From assembly GCA_002353485.1 (NCBI GenBank), contig DEJS01000005.1, forward strand, positions 1 through 64,000: DNA of 64,000 nt, read 5' to 3'. Origin of the DNA: Prevotella sp. UBA2742 (GTDB lineage: Bacteria; Bacteroidota; Bacteroidia; Bacteroidales; Bacteroidaceae). Under the pieces are notes generated by a model. That model was not told the DNA's origin and did no database searches. It saw only the letters and a list, made by a program, of their open reading frames with translations. Shown here in pieces: positions 17,517 through 25,688 of this stretch. The translations under genes were made by a program, and so were the position numbers. Positions within the stretch are counted from its first letter, which is position 1. Every line of letters starts with the position of its first letter.

Positions 17517-18965
17517 ATGAAGAAAAGTATCATAGCGCTAAGCGCTTTTGCAGTGCTCTTGCTGACCAGCTGTCTGGGCAGTAAGCATGCATCTGCATCA
17601 GGTGGCGAAGTGACAGGTGTTAGTGGTCGTGCCTTTACTGAGCCTACGCCCCATGGCATGACGCTCGTCAAGCGTGGTCACCTGAAGATGGGTATTGAGA
17701 AGCAGGACTCTCTCTGGGGTAAGCAGACACCAGTGAGGGACATCTCTGTGGAGGGCTTTTGGATGGACGAGTACGAGGTGACCAACTCGATGTATCGTCA
17801 GTTTGTGTACTATGTTCGTGACTCTATCCTTCGCGAGCGTCTGGCTGACCCTGCATACGGTGGCGACGAGAGCTACAAGATAGAAGAAGACAAGAACGGC
17901 GACCCGGTGACACCCCACCTGAACTGGAGGAAGGCCCTGCCTCGGAAGCCCAACGAGGACGAGCAGCGAGCCATAGAGAGTCTCTATGTGACTAATCCGG
18001 TGACAGGTGAGAAGATGCTTGACTGGCGTCAGATGAACTATCGTTACGAGATATATGACTACACAGAGGCAGCCAAACGTAAGTATCGTATCCGTCCTGA
18101 GGAGCGTATTCTGAACACAGACATACGCCCCAACCCCAACGAGCAGATATGGATATCGAAGGACACGGCCTACATCAACGACGAAGGGCAGATAGTGCGT
18201 GAGACCATCAATCGCCAGTACACAGGCGAGTGGGACTTCCTGAATACGTATATTGTTAATATCTACCCAGACACCACTTGTTGGGTGAACGACTTCCCCA
18301 ACGCAGAGAACGAGACCTACATGCGCTATTACTTCACCAATGCCGCCTACAATGATTATCCCGTGGTGGGAGTCTCCTGGGAGCAGGCTAATGCCTTCTG
18401 TGCCTGGCGCACAGAGTTCCTGTTGCGAGGTCTGGGTCCTACAGCACGCTTTGTGCAGCGCTATCGTCTGCCAACAGAGGCAGAGTGGGAGTATGCAGCG
18501 CGTGGCAAGGACCAGAACGAGTTCCCATGGGACAATGAGGACGTGATGAGTGGCAACGGCTGTTTCTATGCCAACTTCAAGCCCGACAACGGCAACTACA
18601 CTAAGGATGGCAACCTGATTACCAGCAAGGTGGGCATCTACTCGTCGAACAGCAACGGGCTGTACGACATGGCGGGCAACGTGGCCGAGTGGTGTTCGAC
18701 CATCTATACTGAAGCTGGCGTTGATGCGATGAACGACATCAATCCCCAGTTGAAGTACAATGCGGCCAAGGAAGACCCCTACCGGCTGAAAAAGAAGAGT
18801 GTAAGAGGGGGATCGTGGAAAGACCCTGAGTCATACATACGTTCGGCATGGCGGTCGTATGAGTACCAGAACCAGCCTCGCTCCTACATCGGTTTCCGTT
18901 GTGTGCGTTCGCTGGCCAATACCACTAGTGATAAGATTAAAGTCAAGAAAGGAAAGAGAAAATGA
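17517..18965 (+). CDS. gldK: Type IX secretion lipoprotein GldK/PorK
   Basis: This 482-residue lipoprotein has a lipobox LLTSC near residue 19. It then has a formylglycine-generating-enzyme (SUMF1) fold: MTLVKRGHLKMG, FWMDEYEVTNSMYRQF, VVGVSWEQANAFCAWR, RLPTEAEWEYAARG, GLYDMAGNVAEW and SVRGGSWKD. A long insertion between the second and third blocks is typical of GldK. With GldN it builds the outer-membrane ring of the T9SS (family knowledge). Its stop overlaps the gldL start in ATGA at 18962-18965. Confidence 0.93.
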   Translation: MKKSIIALSAFAVLLLTSCLGSKHASASGGEVTGVSGRAFTEPTPHGMTLVKRGHLKMGIEKQDSLWGKQTPVRDISVEGFWMDEYEVTNSMYRQFVYYVRDSILRERLADPAYGGDESYKIEEDKNGDPVTPHLNWRKALPRKPNEDEQRAIESLYVTNPVTGEKMLDWRQMNYRYEIYDYTEAAKRKYRIRPEERILNTDIRPNPNEQIWISKDTAYINDEGQIVRETINRQYTGEWDFLNTYIVNIYPDTTCWVNDFPNAENETYMRYYFTNAAYNDYPVVGVSWEQANAFCAWRTEFLLRGLGPTARFVQRYRLPTEAEWEYAARGKDQNEFPWDNEDVMSGNGCFYANFKPDNGNYTKDGNLITSKVGIYSSNSNGLYDMAGNVAEWCSTIYTEAGVDAMNDINPQLKYNAAKEDPYRLKKKSVRGGSWKDPESYIRSAWRSYEYQNQPRSYIGFRCVRSLANTTSDKIKVKKGKRK

Positions 18966-19771
18966 CTAAATACAGTAAACTGAACTTCATCTACCGCTTG
19001 CAGAAGTGGATGGACAGCGTACCAGGACAGACGTTCTTGAACTACGCCTACAGTTGGGGCGCCTCCATCGTTATTCTGGGTACTCTCTTCAAGCTGACCC
19101 ACCTGCCAGGAGCTAACTTCTTCCTGTTTTTGGGAATGGGTACAGAGGTGTTTGTGTTCTTCCTGGCAGCCTTCGACCGTCCCTTCGACAAGACGACAGA
19201 TGGTATGGACCTCGATATCCACATGGTAGATGGCGAAGAGCCCCATGCCATTGCCAATGGTGGCGTTGCAGGAGGCGTCATAGGAGGAGGTACTGTTATC
19301 ATCAATGGCGGTGGTGGCGAAAATGGTCGGAGCGAGCAGGTCTCTCGCCCGGAGCAAGAGAGTCTCCCGCTCGGAGCGACACAGCCTGTTGCTACGGGTA
19401 CTATAGTTGGTGGCACTGCAATAGGTGGTGTGGTGGCAGCCAGCCAGCCAGAACCGCTGCCTATGGCTGAGGAGCTGAAGGACGCCACGTCGAACTACGT
19501 CGACGAGCTGAATCGTTTGACAGAGATGCTGCAGAAAGTGTCTGAGCAGAGCCAGCGGCTGACACGCGACTCAGAGGAGATGGAGAACCTGAACCGTACG
19601 CTGACAGGCATCAGCCGTGTCTATGAGATGCAGTTGAAGAGTGCCTCGGCTCAGATTAGTACCATCGATGAAATCAATGAGCAGACACGCCACATGGCAG
19701 AGCAGATAGTAGAGCTTAACAAGATTTACGCTCGCATGATAGAAGCCATGCAGGTGAGGGCTAATATTTAA
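18962..19771 (+). CDS. gldL: Type IX secretion inner-membrane motor protein GldL/PorL
   Basis: This 269-residue protein has two transmembrane helices near the N-terminus (WGASIVILGTLFKLTHLPG and FFLFLGMGTEVFVFFLAAF). The conserved Glu in the second helix (GTEVF) is the one implicated in proton flow. A Gly-rich low-complexity stretch (GGVAGGVIGGG) and a C-terminal coiled coil (VDELNRLTEMLQKVSEQSQRL onward) follow. GldL and GldM form the proton-driven rotary motor of the T9SS. It is translationally coupled to gldK. An 8-bp tandem array separates it from gldM. Confidence 0.93.
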   Translation: MTKYSKLNFIYRLQKWMDSVPGQTFLNYAYSWGASIVILGTLFKLTHLPGANFFLFLGMGTEVFVFFLAAFDRPFDKTTDGMDLDIHMVDGEEPHAIANGGVAGGVIGGGTVIINGGGGENGRSEQVSRPEQESLPLGATQPVATGTIVGGTAIGGVVAASQPEPLPMAEELKDATSNYVDELNRLTEMLQKVSEQSQRLTRDSEEMENLNRTLTGISRVYEMQLKSASAQISTIDEINEQTRHMAEQIVELNKIYARMIEAMQVRANI

Positions 19772-19851
19772 CATCGAAACATCAAAACATCGAAACATCG
19801 AAATATCGAAATATCGAAACTTCGAAACTTCAGAACTTCGAAACATCGAAT
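19772..19851 (+). repeat. Ten tandem copies of an 8-bp unit between gldL and gldM
   Basis: Units read CATCGAAA, CATCAAAA, CATCGAAA twice, TATCGAAA twice, CTTCGAAA, CTTCAGAA, CTTCGAAA, CATCGAAT. The array starts directly after the gldL stop and ends 14 bp before the gldM ATG, so it makes up most of the intergenic gap. Confidence 0.95.
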
Positions 19852-19865
19852 AAAAGAATCAATAA

Positions 19866-21431
19866 ATGGCAATCAAGAAAAGACCAGTTTCTCCACGCCA
19901 GAAGATGATTAACCTGATGTACGTCGTACTGATGGCCATGCTGGCATTGAACGTCTCTACTGAGGTGCTCAACGGTTTCTCCATAGTGGAGGAGAGCCTG
20001 AAGCGCACCACACTGAGTGCGACTCGTGAGAACCTGGCTATATACGACGACTTTGCCGTGCAGATGAAGAAGAACCCCCAGAAGGTGAAGCAGTGGTACG
20101 ACAAGTCGCAGAAGGTAAAACAGATGAGCGATATGCTCTATGACCTTGCTGACGAATTGAAGCGGGCTATTGTGCAGGAAGCAGACGGCAAGGAAGGCGA
20201 CGTACAGAACATTCGCAACAAGGAAGACCTGGAGGCTGCCAATCAGGTGATGCTGGCACCAAGCCGTGGTCGGGGCAAGGAACTTTACGATGCCATCAAC
20301 AGCTACCGTAACGAGATGCTGAAGATGGTAACCAACTATCGTCAGAAAAAGATGATAGCAGAAAACCTGACGACGGAGATTCCCAAGGATGCACAGGCCA
20401 TGGGCAAGAACTGGCAGGAATACATGTTCGAGTCGATGCCGGCAGCAGCAGCAGTCACGCTGCTCTCGAAGTTGCAGAACGACGTGCGCCATGCAGAGGG
20501 CGAGGTGTTGCATACGCTGGTGCAGAACATTGACGTGAAGGACATCCGTGTGAACGCCCTTAATGCTTTCGTCATTCCCAACTCGCAGACCATTGTACGA
20601 GGCGACAAGTTCTCTGCACGCATCGTCATGGCTGCTGTCGACACTACTCAGGTGCCACAGATATTCATTGGAGGCAAGGAAGTGAATCTGCCGGGCGGAC
20701 TCTATGAGACAGTGGCAGGTCGCACAGGCGACTTTACGCTGGCTGGTTACATACAAGTAGAAAATGGCAATGGCGAGTTGCTGAAGCGCGACTTTGAACA
20801 GAAGTACACCGTTGTCGACCCCTCAGCCACCGTCTCTGCTGACCTGATGAATGTGCTCTATGCCGGCTATAACAACCCCCTGAGCGTGTCGGTGCCTGGC
20901 GTACCCCTCAACAAAATACAGGCCACGATGACAGGCGGAACCTTGCAGCCAGTGGGACCAGGACGCTATATAGCCCGTCCTACAGCAGTGGGGCAGAACG
21001 TCACCATCACCGTCACGTCAACCAATACAGGACGTGCTCAGCAGATGGGACAGTACACTTTCCGTGTACGTCGTCTGCCTGACCCTACGCCTTATATCGC
21101 CATGAAGGATGATAGTGGAAGCCCTGTTCGCTACAAGGGTGGCGGACTGTCGAAGTCCCAGCTGATGGCAGCCGATGGCATTGGGGCAGCCATTGACGAC
21201 GGTATTCTCGACATCGCTTTCCGTGTGCAGTCGTTCGAGACCGTTTTCTTTGACAACATGGGTAATGCTGTGCCTATGGTATCAGAAGGTGCCAGTTTCT
21301 CAGCTCGTCAGAAGGATACCTTCCGCAAGCTGCAACGCAATCGTCGCTTCTACATCTCGCGTGTAAACGCCATTGGTCCTGATGGCATACAGCGTAAGCT
21401 TAACGCCTCGATGGAGGTCATTGTGAAATAG
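19866..21431 (+). CDS. gldM: Type IX secretion motor/periplasmic shaft protein GldM/PorM
   Basis: This 521-residue protein has a single N-terminal transmembrane helix (MINLMYVVLMAMLALNVSTEVLNGF) whose sequence is characteristic of GldM. It is followed by an all-helical first periplasmic domain and successive beta domains (VDPSATVSADLMNVLYAGYNNPLSVSVPG and after). GldM dimers span the periplasm and transmit motor rotation to the GldK/N ring (known for the family). Length is normal. Confidence 0.95.
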   Translation: MAIKKRPVSPRQKMINLMYVVLMAMLALNVSTEVLNGFSIVEESLKRTTLSATRENLAIYDDFAVQMKKNPQKVKQWYDKSQKVKQMSDMLYDLADELKRAIVQEADGKEGDVQNIRNKEDLEAANQVMLAPSRGRGKELYDAINSYRNEMLKMVTNYRQKKMIAENLTTEIPKDAQAMGKNWQEYMFESMPAAAAVTLLSKLQNDVRHAEGEVLHTLVQNIDVKDIRVNALNAFVIPNSQTIVRGDKFSARIVMAAVDTTQVPQIFIGGKEVNLPGGLYETVAGRTGDFTLAGYIQVENGNGELLKRDFEQKYTVVDPSATVSADLMNVLYAGYNNPLSVSVPGVPLNKIQATMTGGTLQPVGPGRYIARPTAVGQNVTITVTSTNTGRAQQMGQYTFRVRRLPDPTPYIAMKDDSGSPVRYKGGGLSKSQLMAADGIGAAIDDGILDIAFRVQSFETVFFDNMGNAVPMVSEGASFSARQKDTFRKLQRNRRFYISRVNAIGPDGIQRKLNASMEVIVK

Positions 21432-21449
21432 TAATTAAGGAAAAATGAT

Positions 21450-22487
21450 ATGAAAAGAGTATTGTTTTTATTGATGATAGCACTGGTAACTGGTGTTGCC
21501 GTGGCCCAGCCAAAGGTACGTCGCCAGCAGGCTCAGCAGCGTCAGCAGTCGCAGACCCAGAATCAGGGCATGAGCATGCGGGCACGACTGATGTTTCCAA
21601 CAGCCCTTGATATGCCTGAGAATGTGGTGTGGCGTCGTGACATCTATCGCGAGCTCGATCTTAACAAGGATGCCAATGCAGGTCTCTACTATCCGGTAGA
21701 GCCTATCGACAAACAGTTGAACCTATTTACCTATGTCTTCAAGTTAGCGCTGAATGGTTATATCCCAGTCTACGAATATCGTCTTGATGGCAATGAGGTA
21801 TTTACTGACTCTGCCAAGGTGGAGATGAAGACTGTGCTCGACAATTACCATATTTTCTACGAGGAGAAGGATGGGAAGATACGCGTGGACAACAGTGACA
21901 TACCTTCTGCTGAGGTCAAGATGTACTATTTGAAGGAGAGTGCCTATTTCGACGATGCCAATTCTACCTTCCATCGCAAGGTACAGAGCATCTGCCCTGT
22001 CATGATGCGTGAGGACGACTTTGGTGGCGAAGCATCTAAGTACCCTCTGTTCTGGGTAAAGTACTCAGACCTGGAGCCCTTCCTTAGTCGTCAGACAGTG
22101 ATGACCAGCAATTTGAACAATGCTGCCACTATGTCGATGGAAGACTACTTCACCCTGAATCGTTACGAGGGAAAGATATATAAGACCAACAACATGCTGG
22201 GCAAGACGTTGGCACAGTACTGTCCTACAGACTCTGCCCTGGCCAAGGAACAAAAGAAGATAGAGGCAGAGTTGAAGGCCTTCGAGGAGAACATTTTTGG
22301 CGACAAGGCCAAGAAAGACTCTTTGGACTCTATTGCCAAGCTTGACCCCAAGCAGCTCAAGGCTTCCAAAAAGAAGAGTGGTCGCAGGGGAAGTACATCC
22401 AGTGTCAAGAGTGGCAAGTCAAAGCGCAGCAGTGGTGGTTCATCGTCAAGTGGTGCCAGAGTCACTGTGCGTCGCCAGCGTCACTAA
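21450..22487 (+). CDS. gldN: Type IX secretion ring protein GldN/PorN
   Basis: This 345-residue protein has a signal peptide ending VAVAQ. The GldN core is VVWRRDIYRELDLNKDANAGLYYPVEP, then LKLALNGYIPVYEY-type and YFDDANSTFHRKVQSICPVM segments. The C-terminal 50 residues are a Ser/Lys/Gly-rich low-complexity tail (KKKSGRRGSTSSVKSGKSKR), longer than usual for the family. It is the last gldKLMN gene, 18 bp after gldM, and pairs with GldK in the periplasmic ring. Confidence 0.92.
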   Translation: MKRVLFLLMIALVTGVAVAQPKVRRQQAQQRQQSQTQNQGMSMRARLMFPTALDMPENVVWRRDIYRELDLNKDANAGLYYPVEPIDKQLNLFTYVFKLALNGYIPVYEYRLDGNEVFTDSAKVEMKTVLDNYHIFYEEKDGKIRVDNSDIPSAEVKMYYLKESAYFDDANSTFHRKVQSICPVMMREDDFGGEASKYPLFWVKYSDLEPFLSRQTVMTSNLNNAATMSMEDYFTLNRYEGKIYKTNNMLGKTLAQYCPTDSALAKEQKKIEAELKAFEENIFGDKAKKDSLDSIAKLDPKQLKASKKKSGRRGSTSSVKSGKSKRSSGGSSSSGARVTVRRQRH

Positions 22488-22501
22488 AAAAGGAAACATC
22501 T

Positions 22502-23116
22502 ATGAAGAGACATATAGCTATTATCGTTGCCGTTGTAGTTTTGGCCTTGCCATTGCAGGCACAAGTTAAGTTTGGACTGAAGGGTGGTCTTAACCTGACA
22601 GAGATGTCGCTCAACAACAGTGAGATTGAAAAAGCCATTTCCAACAAGTCAGGGTTCTTTATCGGTCCTACGGTCAAGATTACCCTCCCTATTGTGGGCC
22701 TTGGCATTGACGCAGCAGCCCTCTACGATAAGCGCGAAGGCAGGCTGAAGGTGGGTGACGTGGTAGATGAGAAGCTGAAGCAGGAGTCAATACAGGTGCC
22801 CATTAACCTGCGCTGGGGCTTTGGACTGGGTGACGTCGCCAGTGTCTTTATCTTTGCAGGTCCACAGTTTGGTTTCAGCGTGGGAGGTGATAACAGCAAG
22901 GCCAGCTGGTCGCTGAAGAAAGCCTGCATTTCTGCCAATGCAGGTCTAGGTTTAATGTTGGTCAATCATCTGCAGCTCAGCGCCAACTATAACTTTGCCA
23001 TCAGCAAGAGCGCTAACTACGGGATATATAACGTTGATGGCAATGGCAATATTAATACTGACGACGTAAAGGTGAAGAACAATGCTTGGCAGATAGCACT
23101 TGCTTACTACTTCTGA
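22502..23116 (+). CDS. Small outer-membrane beta-barrel protein (PorT-like)
   Basis: This 204-residue protein has a signal peptide (MKRHIAIIVAVVVLALPLQA). The mature start QVKFGLKGGLNLTEM, alternating strands and the aromatic C-terminus (QIALAYYF) are typical of the OMP_b-brl_2 / PorT-like porin family. It is 14 bp after gldN and probably in the same operon, ending at the terminator at 23138. A link to secretion is suggested only by position. Confidence 0.7.
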   Translation: MKRHIAIIVAVVVLALPLQAQVKFGLKGGLNLTEMSLNNSEIEKAISNKSGFFIGPTVKITLPIVGLGIDAAALYDKREGRLKVGDVVDEKLKQESIQVPINLRWGFGLGDVASVFIFAGPQFGFSVGGDNSKASWSLKKACISANAGLGLMLVNHLQLSANYNFAISKSANYGIYNVDGNGNINTDDVKVKNNAWQIALAYYF

Positions 23117-23137
23117 AGTATGAAATGATAAAATGAC

Positions 23138-23178
23138 AAGGCTGAACCATCTTTTTGGATTCAGCCTTACTTTTTTTT
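23138..23178 (+). terminator. Rho-independent terminator of the gld operon
   Basis: AAGGCTGAA (23138-23146) pairs with TTCAGCCTT (23160-23168), with a CC/GG pair inside, and is followed by AC and eight T residues. Confidence 0.9.
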
Positions 23179-23249
23179 ATGTAAATGATGACATTAGTAA
23201 TGCTAAATCGTCTTAAATGATGTAAAACTATATAGTTTAGCAGCTACTA

Positions 23250-24134
23250 ATGAGTAAATCAAAGTTAAAAAAATGCCTTTTTATAGGCTTCCTCACAGTG
23301 CTGTCCGCATTGCCTATTGACCTATGCGCCCAGCAGTATCGTGTGGCTGCCTGCGACTGGATGATGCTGAAACGCCAGAAGTTAGGCGAGTTCCAGTTGG
23401 CAAAGGACATCAGCGCTGATGGCGTTGAGATGGACATGGGCCCGCTGGGAAAGCGAGTCCTGTTCGATAACAAGTTGCGCGAATCGGAGTTCCAGCAGAA
23501 GTTCCGCCGCACAGCCGACTCACTGGGCATCCAGGTGCCATCTATGGCTATGTCTGGCTTCTTTGCCCAGAGTTTCTTGAAGCGCGAGAACTACAAAGAC
23601 CTGATTCAGGACTGTCTTCAGTCTATGCAGGTGATGGGAGCGCGGGTGGCGTTCCTGCCTTTGGGTGGAAGCGGTCACGAGTGGAAAGAGCCTGGCGAGG
23701 CTCGTCAGGAGATGGTGCGCCGCCTGCATGAGGTAGGCGAGATGGCGCTCAAGGAAGGCAAGGTTATTGCCATCCGTACTCAGTTGGATGCACGCGCGAA
23801 CCTTTCTTTATTAAAGGAGGTGGAGAGCAAAGGTATCAAGATTTACTACAATCTGCAGGATGCAGTAGACCAAGGGCTATGCCCATGTAAGGAACTGAAG
23901 AAGCTGGGCAGGGAGAACATTGCCCAGATTCATGCTTCGTTGACCGACAGTGTCACGTTGGACAAAGACCCCCGCATCGACCTGCACAAGGTGAAGAAGA
24001 CGCTGGACAGGATGAAGTGGAGCGGGTGGCTCGTAGTAGAGCGTTCGCGCAATGCCAAGGACGTGCGTAACGTAAGAGGAAACTTTGGCACTAACGTGGC
24101 CTATCTGAAAGAGATTTTCCAAGAGAACAGATAA
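23250..24134 (+). CDS. Exported sugar phosphate isomerase/epimerase-like TIM barrel
   Basis: This 294-residue protein has a signal peptide (FIGFLTVLSALPIDLCA). An AP-endonuclease-2 / xylose-isomerase-like barrel follows: LAKDISADGVEMDMG, VPSMAMSGFFAQSF, DCLQSMQVMGARVAFLPLG, KIYYNLQDAVDQG, IAQIHASLTD and WSGWLVVERSRNAKDVR. Export suggests action on a periplasmic sugar, but the substrate is unknown. It opens the plus-strand arm of the utilisation locus, 20 bp ahead of the surface lipoprotein gene. The gap before it (23179-23249) shows no clear promoter. Confidence 0.7.
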   Translation: MSKSKLKKCLFIGFLTVLSALPIDLCAQQYRVAACDWMMLKRQKLGEFQLAKDISADGVEMDMGPLGKRVLFDNKLRESEFQQKFRRTADSLGIQVPSMAMSGFFAQSFLKRENYKDLIQDCLQSMQVMGARVAFLPLGGSGHEWKEPGEARQEMVRRLHEVGEMALKEGKVIAIRTQLDARANLSLLKEVESKGIKIYYNLQDAVDQGLCPCKELKKLGRENIAQIHASLTDSVTLDKDPRIDLHKVKKTLDRMKWSGWLVVERSRNAKDVRNVRGNFGTNVAYLKEIFQENR

Positions 24135-24154
24135 TTAATTATAAGTTAAACTAA

Positions 24155-25654
24155 ATGAAGGATTTTATGAAGAAGAATCATTTCTTTACGTACAGTAAGA
24201 TGTGCGTGCTTGCCCTGACTGGAGCAAGTGCCCTCTTCCTTGCTTCGTGCGCCAAGGATGGTTATGACGACGAATCGTTCGACTCGGGCGTAAGTAATAC
24301 GCAGGTATCGGCTCTCTCTATTGACGATATCACGATTACACCCAGTGCCGACGGTAAGACGCAGACTATCTCGTGGCCTGTGGTGATGGGAGCAGGCGGT
24401 TATCGCGTCAACCTGGTTGACATCAGCAATCTTGATGCGCCGCTTATCAACGACTCTATTGTGGACGGTTGTTCGGTGACGGCCAAGCGCGAGGAGGATG
24501 TGAACTACAAGATGACAATCCTGACGCTGGGTAACAAGAAGAAAAACAACATTGATGCAGACGATGCTACAGTGAAGGAGTTCACTACGTTTACCCCGAC
24601 GTACAAGACAATTCCCGCCGGCAGCGACCTGAAAGCATGGTTTGATGCCAATCCATTGCCTACCGACAAGGTAGGTGAGAATCTGAACTTCGACCTGGAA
24701 GGTGGTGCTGAATATACTATGTCCGGACTGCTGGACTTTGGTGCCAATTCAGTAACCATTCGCTCTAACAGCAAGTCAGACTGGGCTACCATTACCTTCT
24801 CTGACGCAGCTTCTGAGTTCACTACTTCTGCAGGATTTACCCTTAAGTACCTGAACATCGATTGTAGTGCCTCATCAGCAGCTTTCGTGTCGCTGAGCCG
24901 TACTCCTGCCATCACCCCCATCGTTGTTAACGCATGGAGTACAGACTATAATTTCTACCGTGTGAAGGACAACATCTCTTTCCTGAATTGTAACATTACC
25001 GGTGTGAACTCTTACTTCCTATGGGACAATCAGGTGTCTTGCTGGTTTGCAGACAATGTGCTGGTGGACAACTGCCTGGTGCACTTGACGACACCGAAGG
25101 ACTCGAAGGCTATCAGCGGCGGTTACTTCTGGACCAACAAGGGTGCAGGATTCTTCCGCAACCTGACCGTTAACAACTCAACGTTCTATAATACGGGCGA
25201 GGGTGATGTGAAGTACTTCGTTCAGTATGGTGGCTTTGGCAATGACCAGGTGAAAGATCCTGATACCCAGCTGGGATGGACTGACAACACCATCACTTAT
25301 ACCAATTGTACGTTCTATAACGTTTGCTCAAGTGGGCAGTGGGGTAACTACAATGGCGTAGCTGGTAAGAAGACTTCTTACTGGAATATGAAGAATTGTA
25401 TCTTCTACAATTGCTCTTCCTCTGGTGTGGCTCGACGTTTTCTGGCTGGTAAGCAGAATCAGGCTACTGCAGTGTTTGAGAACAACACCTATATGAAGGC
25501 GGATGGCACGTTCGACAATCCTTCTCCATATGACAACAGTGGTACCGACATCAAGGAAGATCCACTGTTTGCCGATCCTGCTAATGGCGACTTCACCATC
25601 AGCGGTGCTACGCAGATTGCCCGTAAAACAGGTGACCCCCGTTGGCTTCCCTAA
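24155..25654 (+). CDS. Surface glycan-binding-type lipoprotein (DUF4957/DUF5123-like)
   Basis: This 499-residue protein has a lipobox FLASC near residue 30 (Met5 is an alternative start). An N-terminal fibronectin-III-like domain (ITITPSADGKTQTISWPVV) is followed by a region resembling DUF4957/DUF5123, a right-handed beta-helix-like fold with repeated LNCNITG, VNNSTFYNTG, YTNCTFYNV and MKNCIFYNC rungs. It ends in DPLFADPANGDFTISG. Such lipoproteins accompany SusC/D in loci for pectin-type polymers and probably bind the glycan at the cell surface (family knowledge). It lies directly upstream of susC. Confidence 0.75.
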   Translation: MKDFMKKNHFFTYSKMCVLALTGASALFLASCAKDGYDDESFDSGVSNTQVSALSIDDITITPSADGKTQTISWPVVMGAGGYRVNLVDISNLDAPLINDSIVDGCSVTAKREEDVNYKMTILTLGNKKKNNIDADDATVKEFTTFTPTYKTIPAGSDLKAWFDANPLPTDKVGENLNFDLEGGAEYTMSGLLDFGANSVTIRSNSKSDWATITFSDAASEFTTSAGFTLKYLNIDCSASSAAFVSLSRTPAITPIVVNAWSTDYNFYRVKDNISFLNCNITGVNSYFLWDNQVSCWFADNVLVDNCLVHLTTPKDSKAISGGYFWTNKGAGFFRNLTVNNSTFYNTGEGDVKYFVQYGGFGNDQVKDPDTQLGWTDNTITYTNCTFYNVCSSGQWGNYNGVAGKKTSYWNMKNCIFYNCSSSGVARRFLAGKQNQATAVFENNTYMKADGTFDNPSPYDNSGTDIKEDPLFADPANGDFTISGATQIARKTGDPRWLP

Positions 25655-25688
25655 CACTAATAAGGTAAAACAGTAAAAGGAAAAGACT

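Noticed and set aside
19258..19274. GGTGGCGTTGCAGG in gldL as another palindromic element
   Set aside because: Only part of the tail matches, there is no stem, and it encodes ordinary Gly-rich GldL sequence (GGVAGG).
19772..19851. CRISPR array
   Set aside because: The units are 8 bp in direct contact without spacers, and no cas gene is present.
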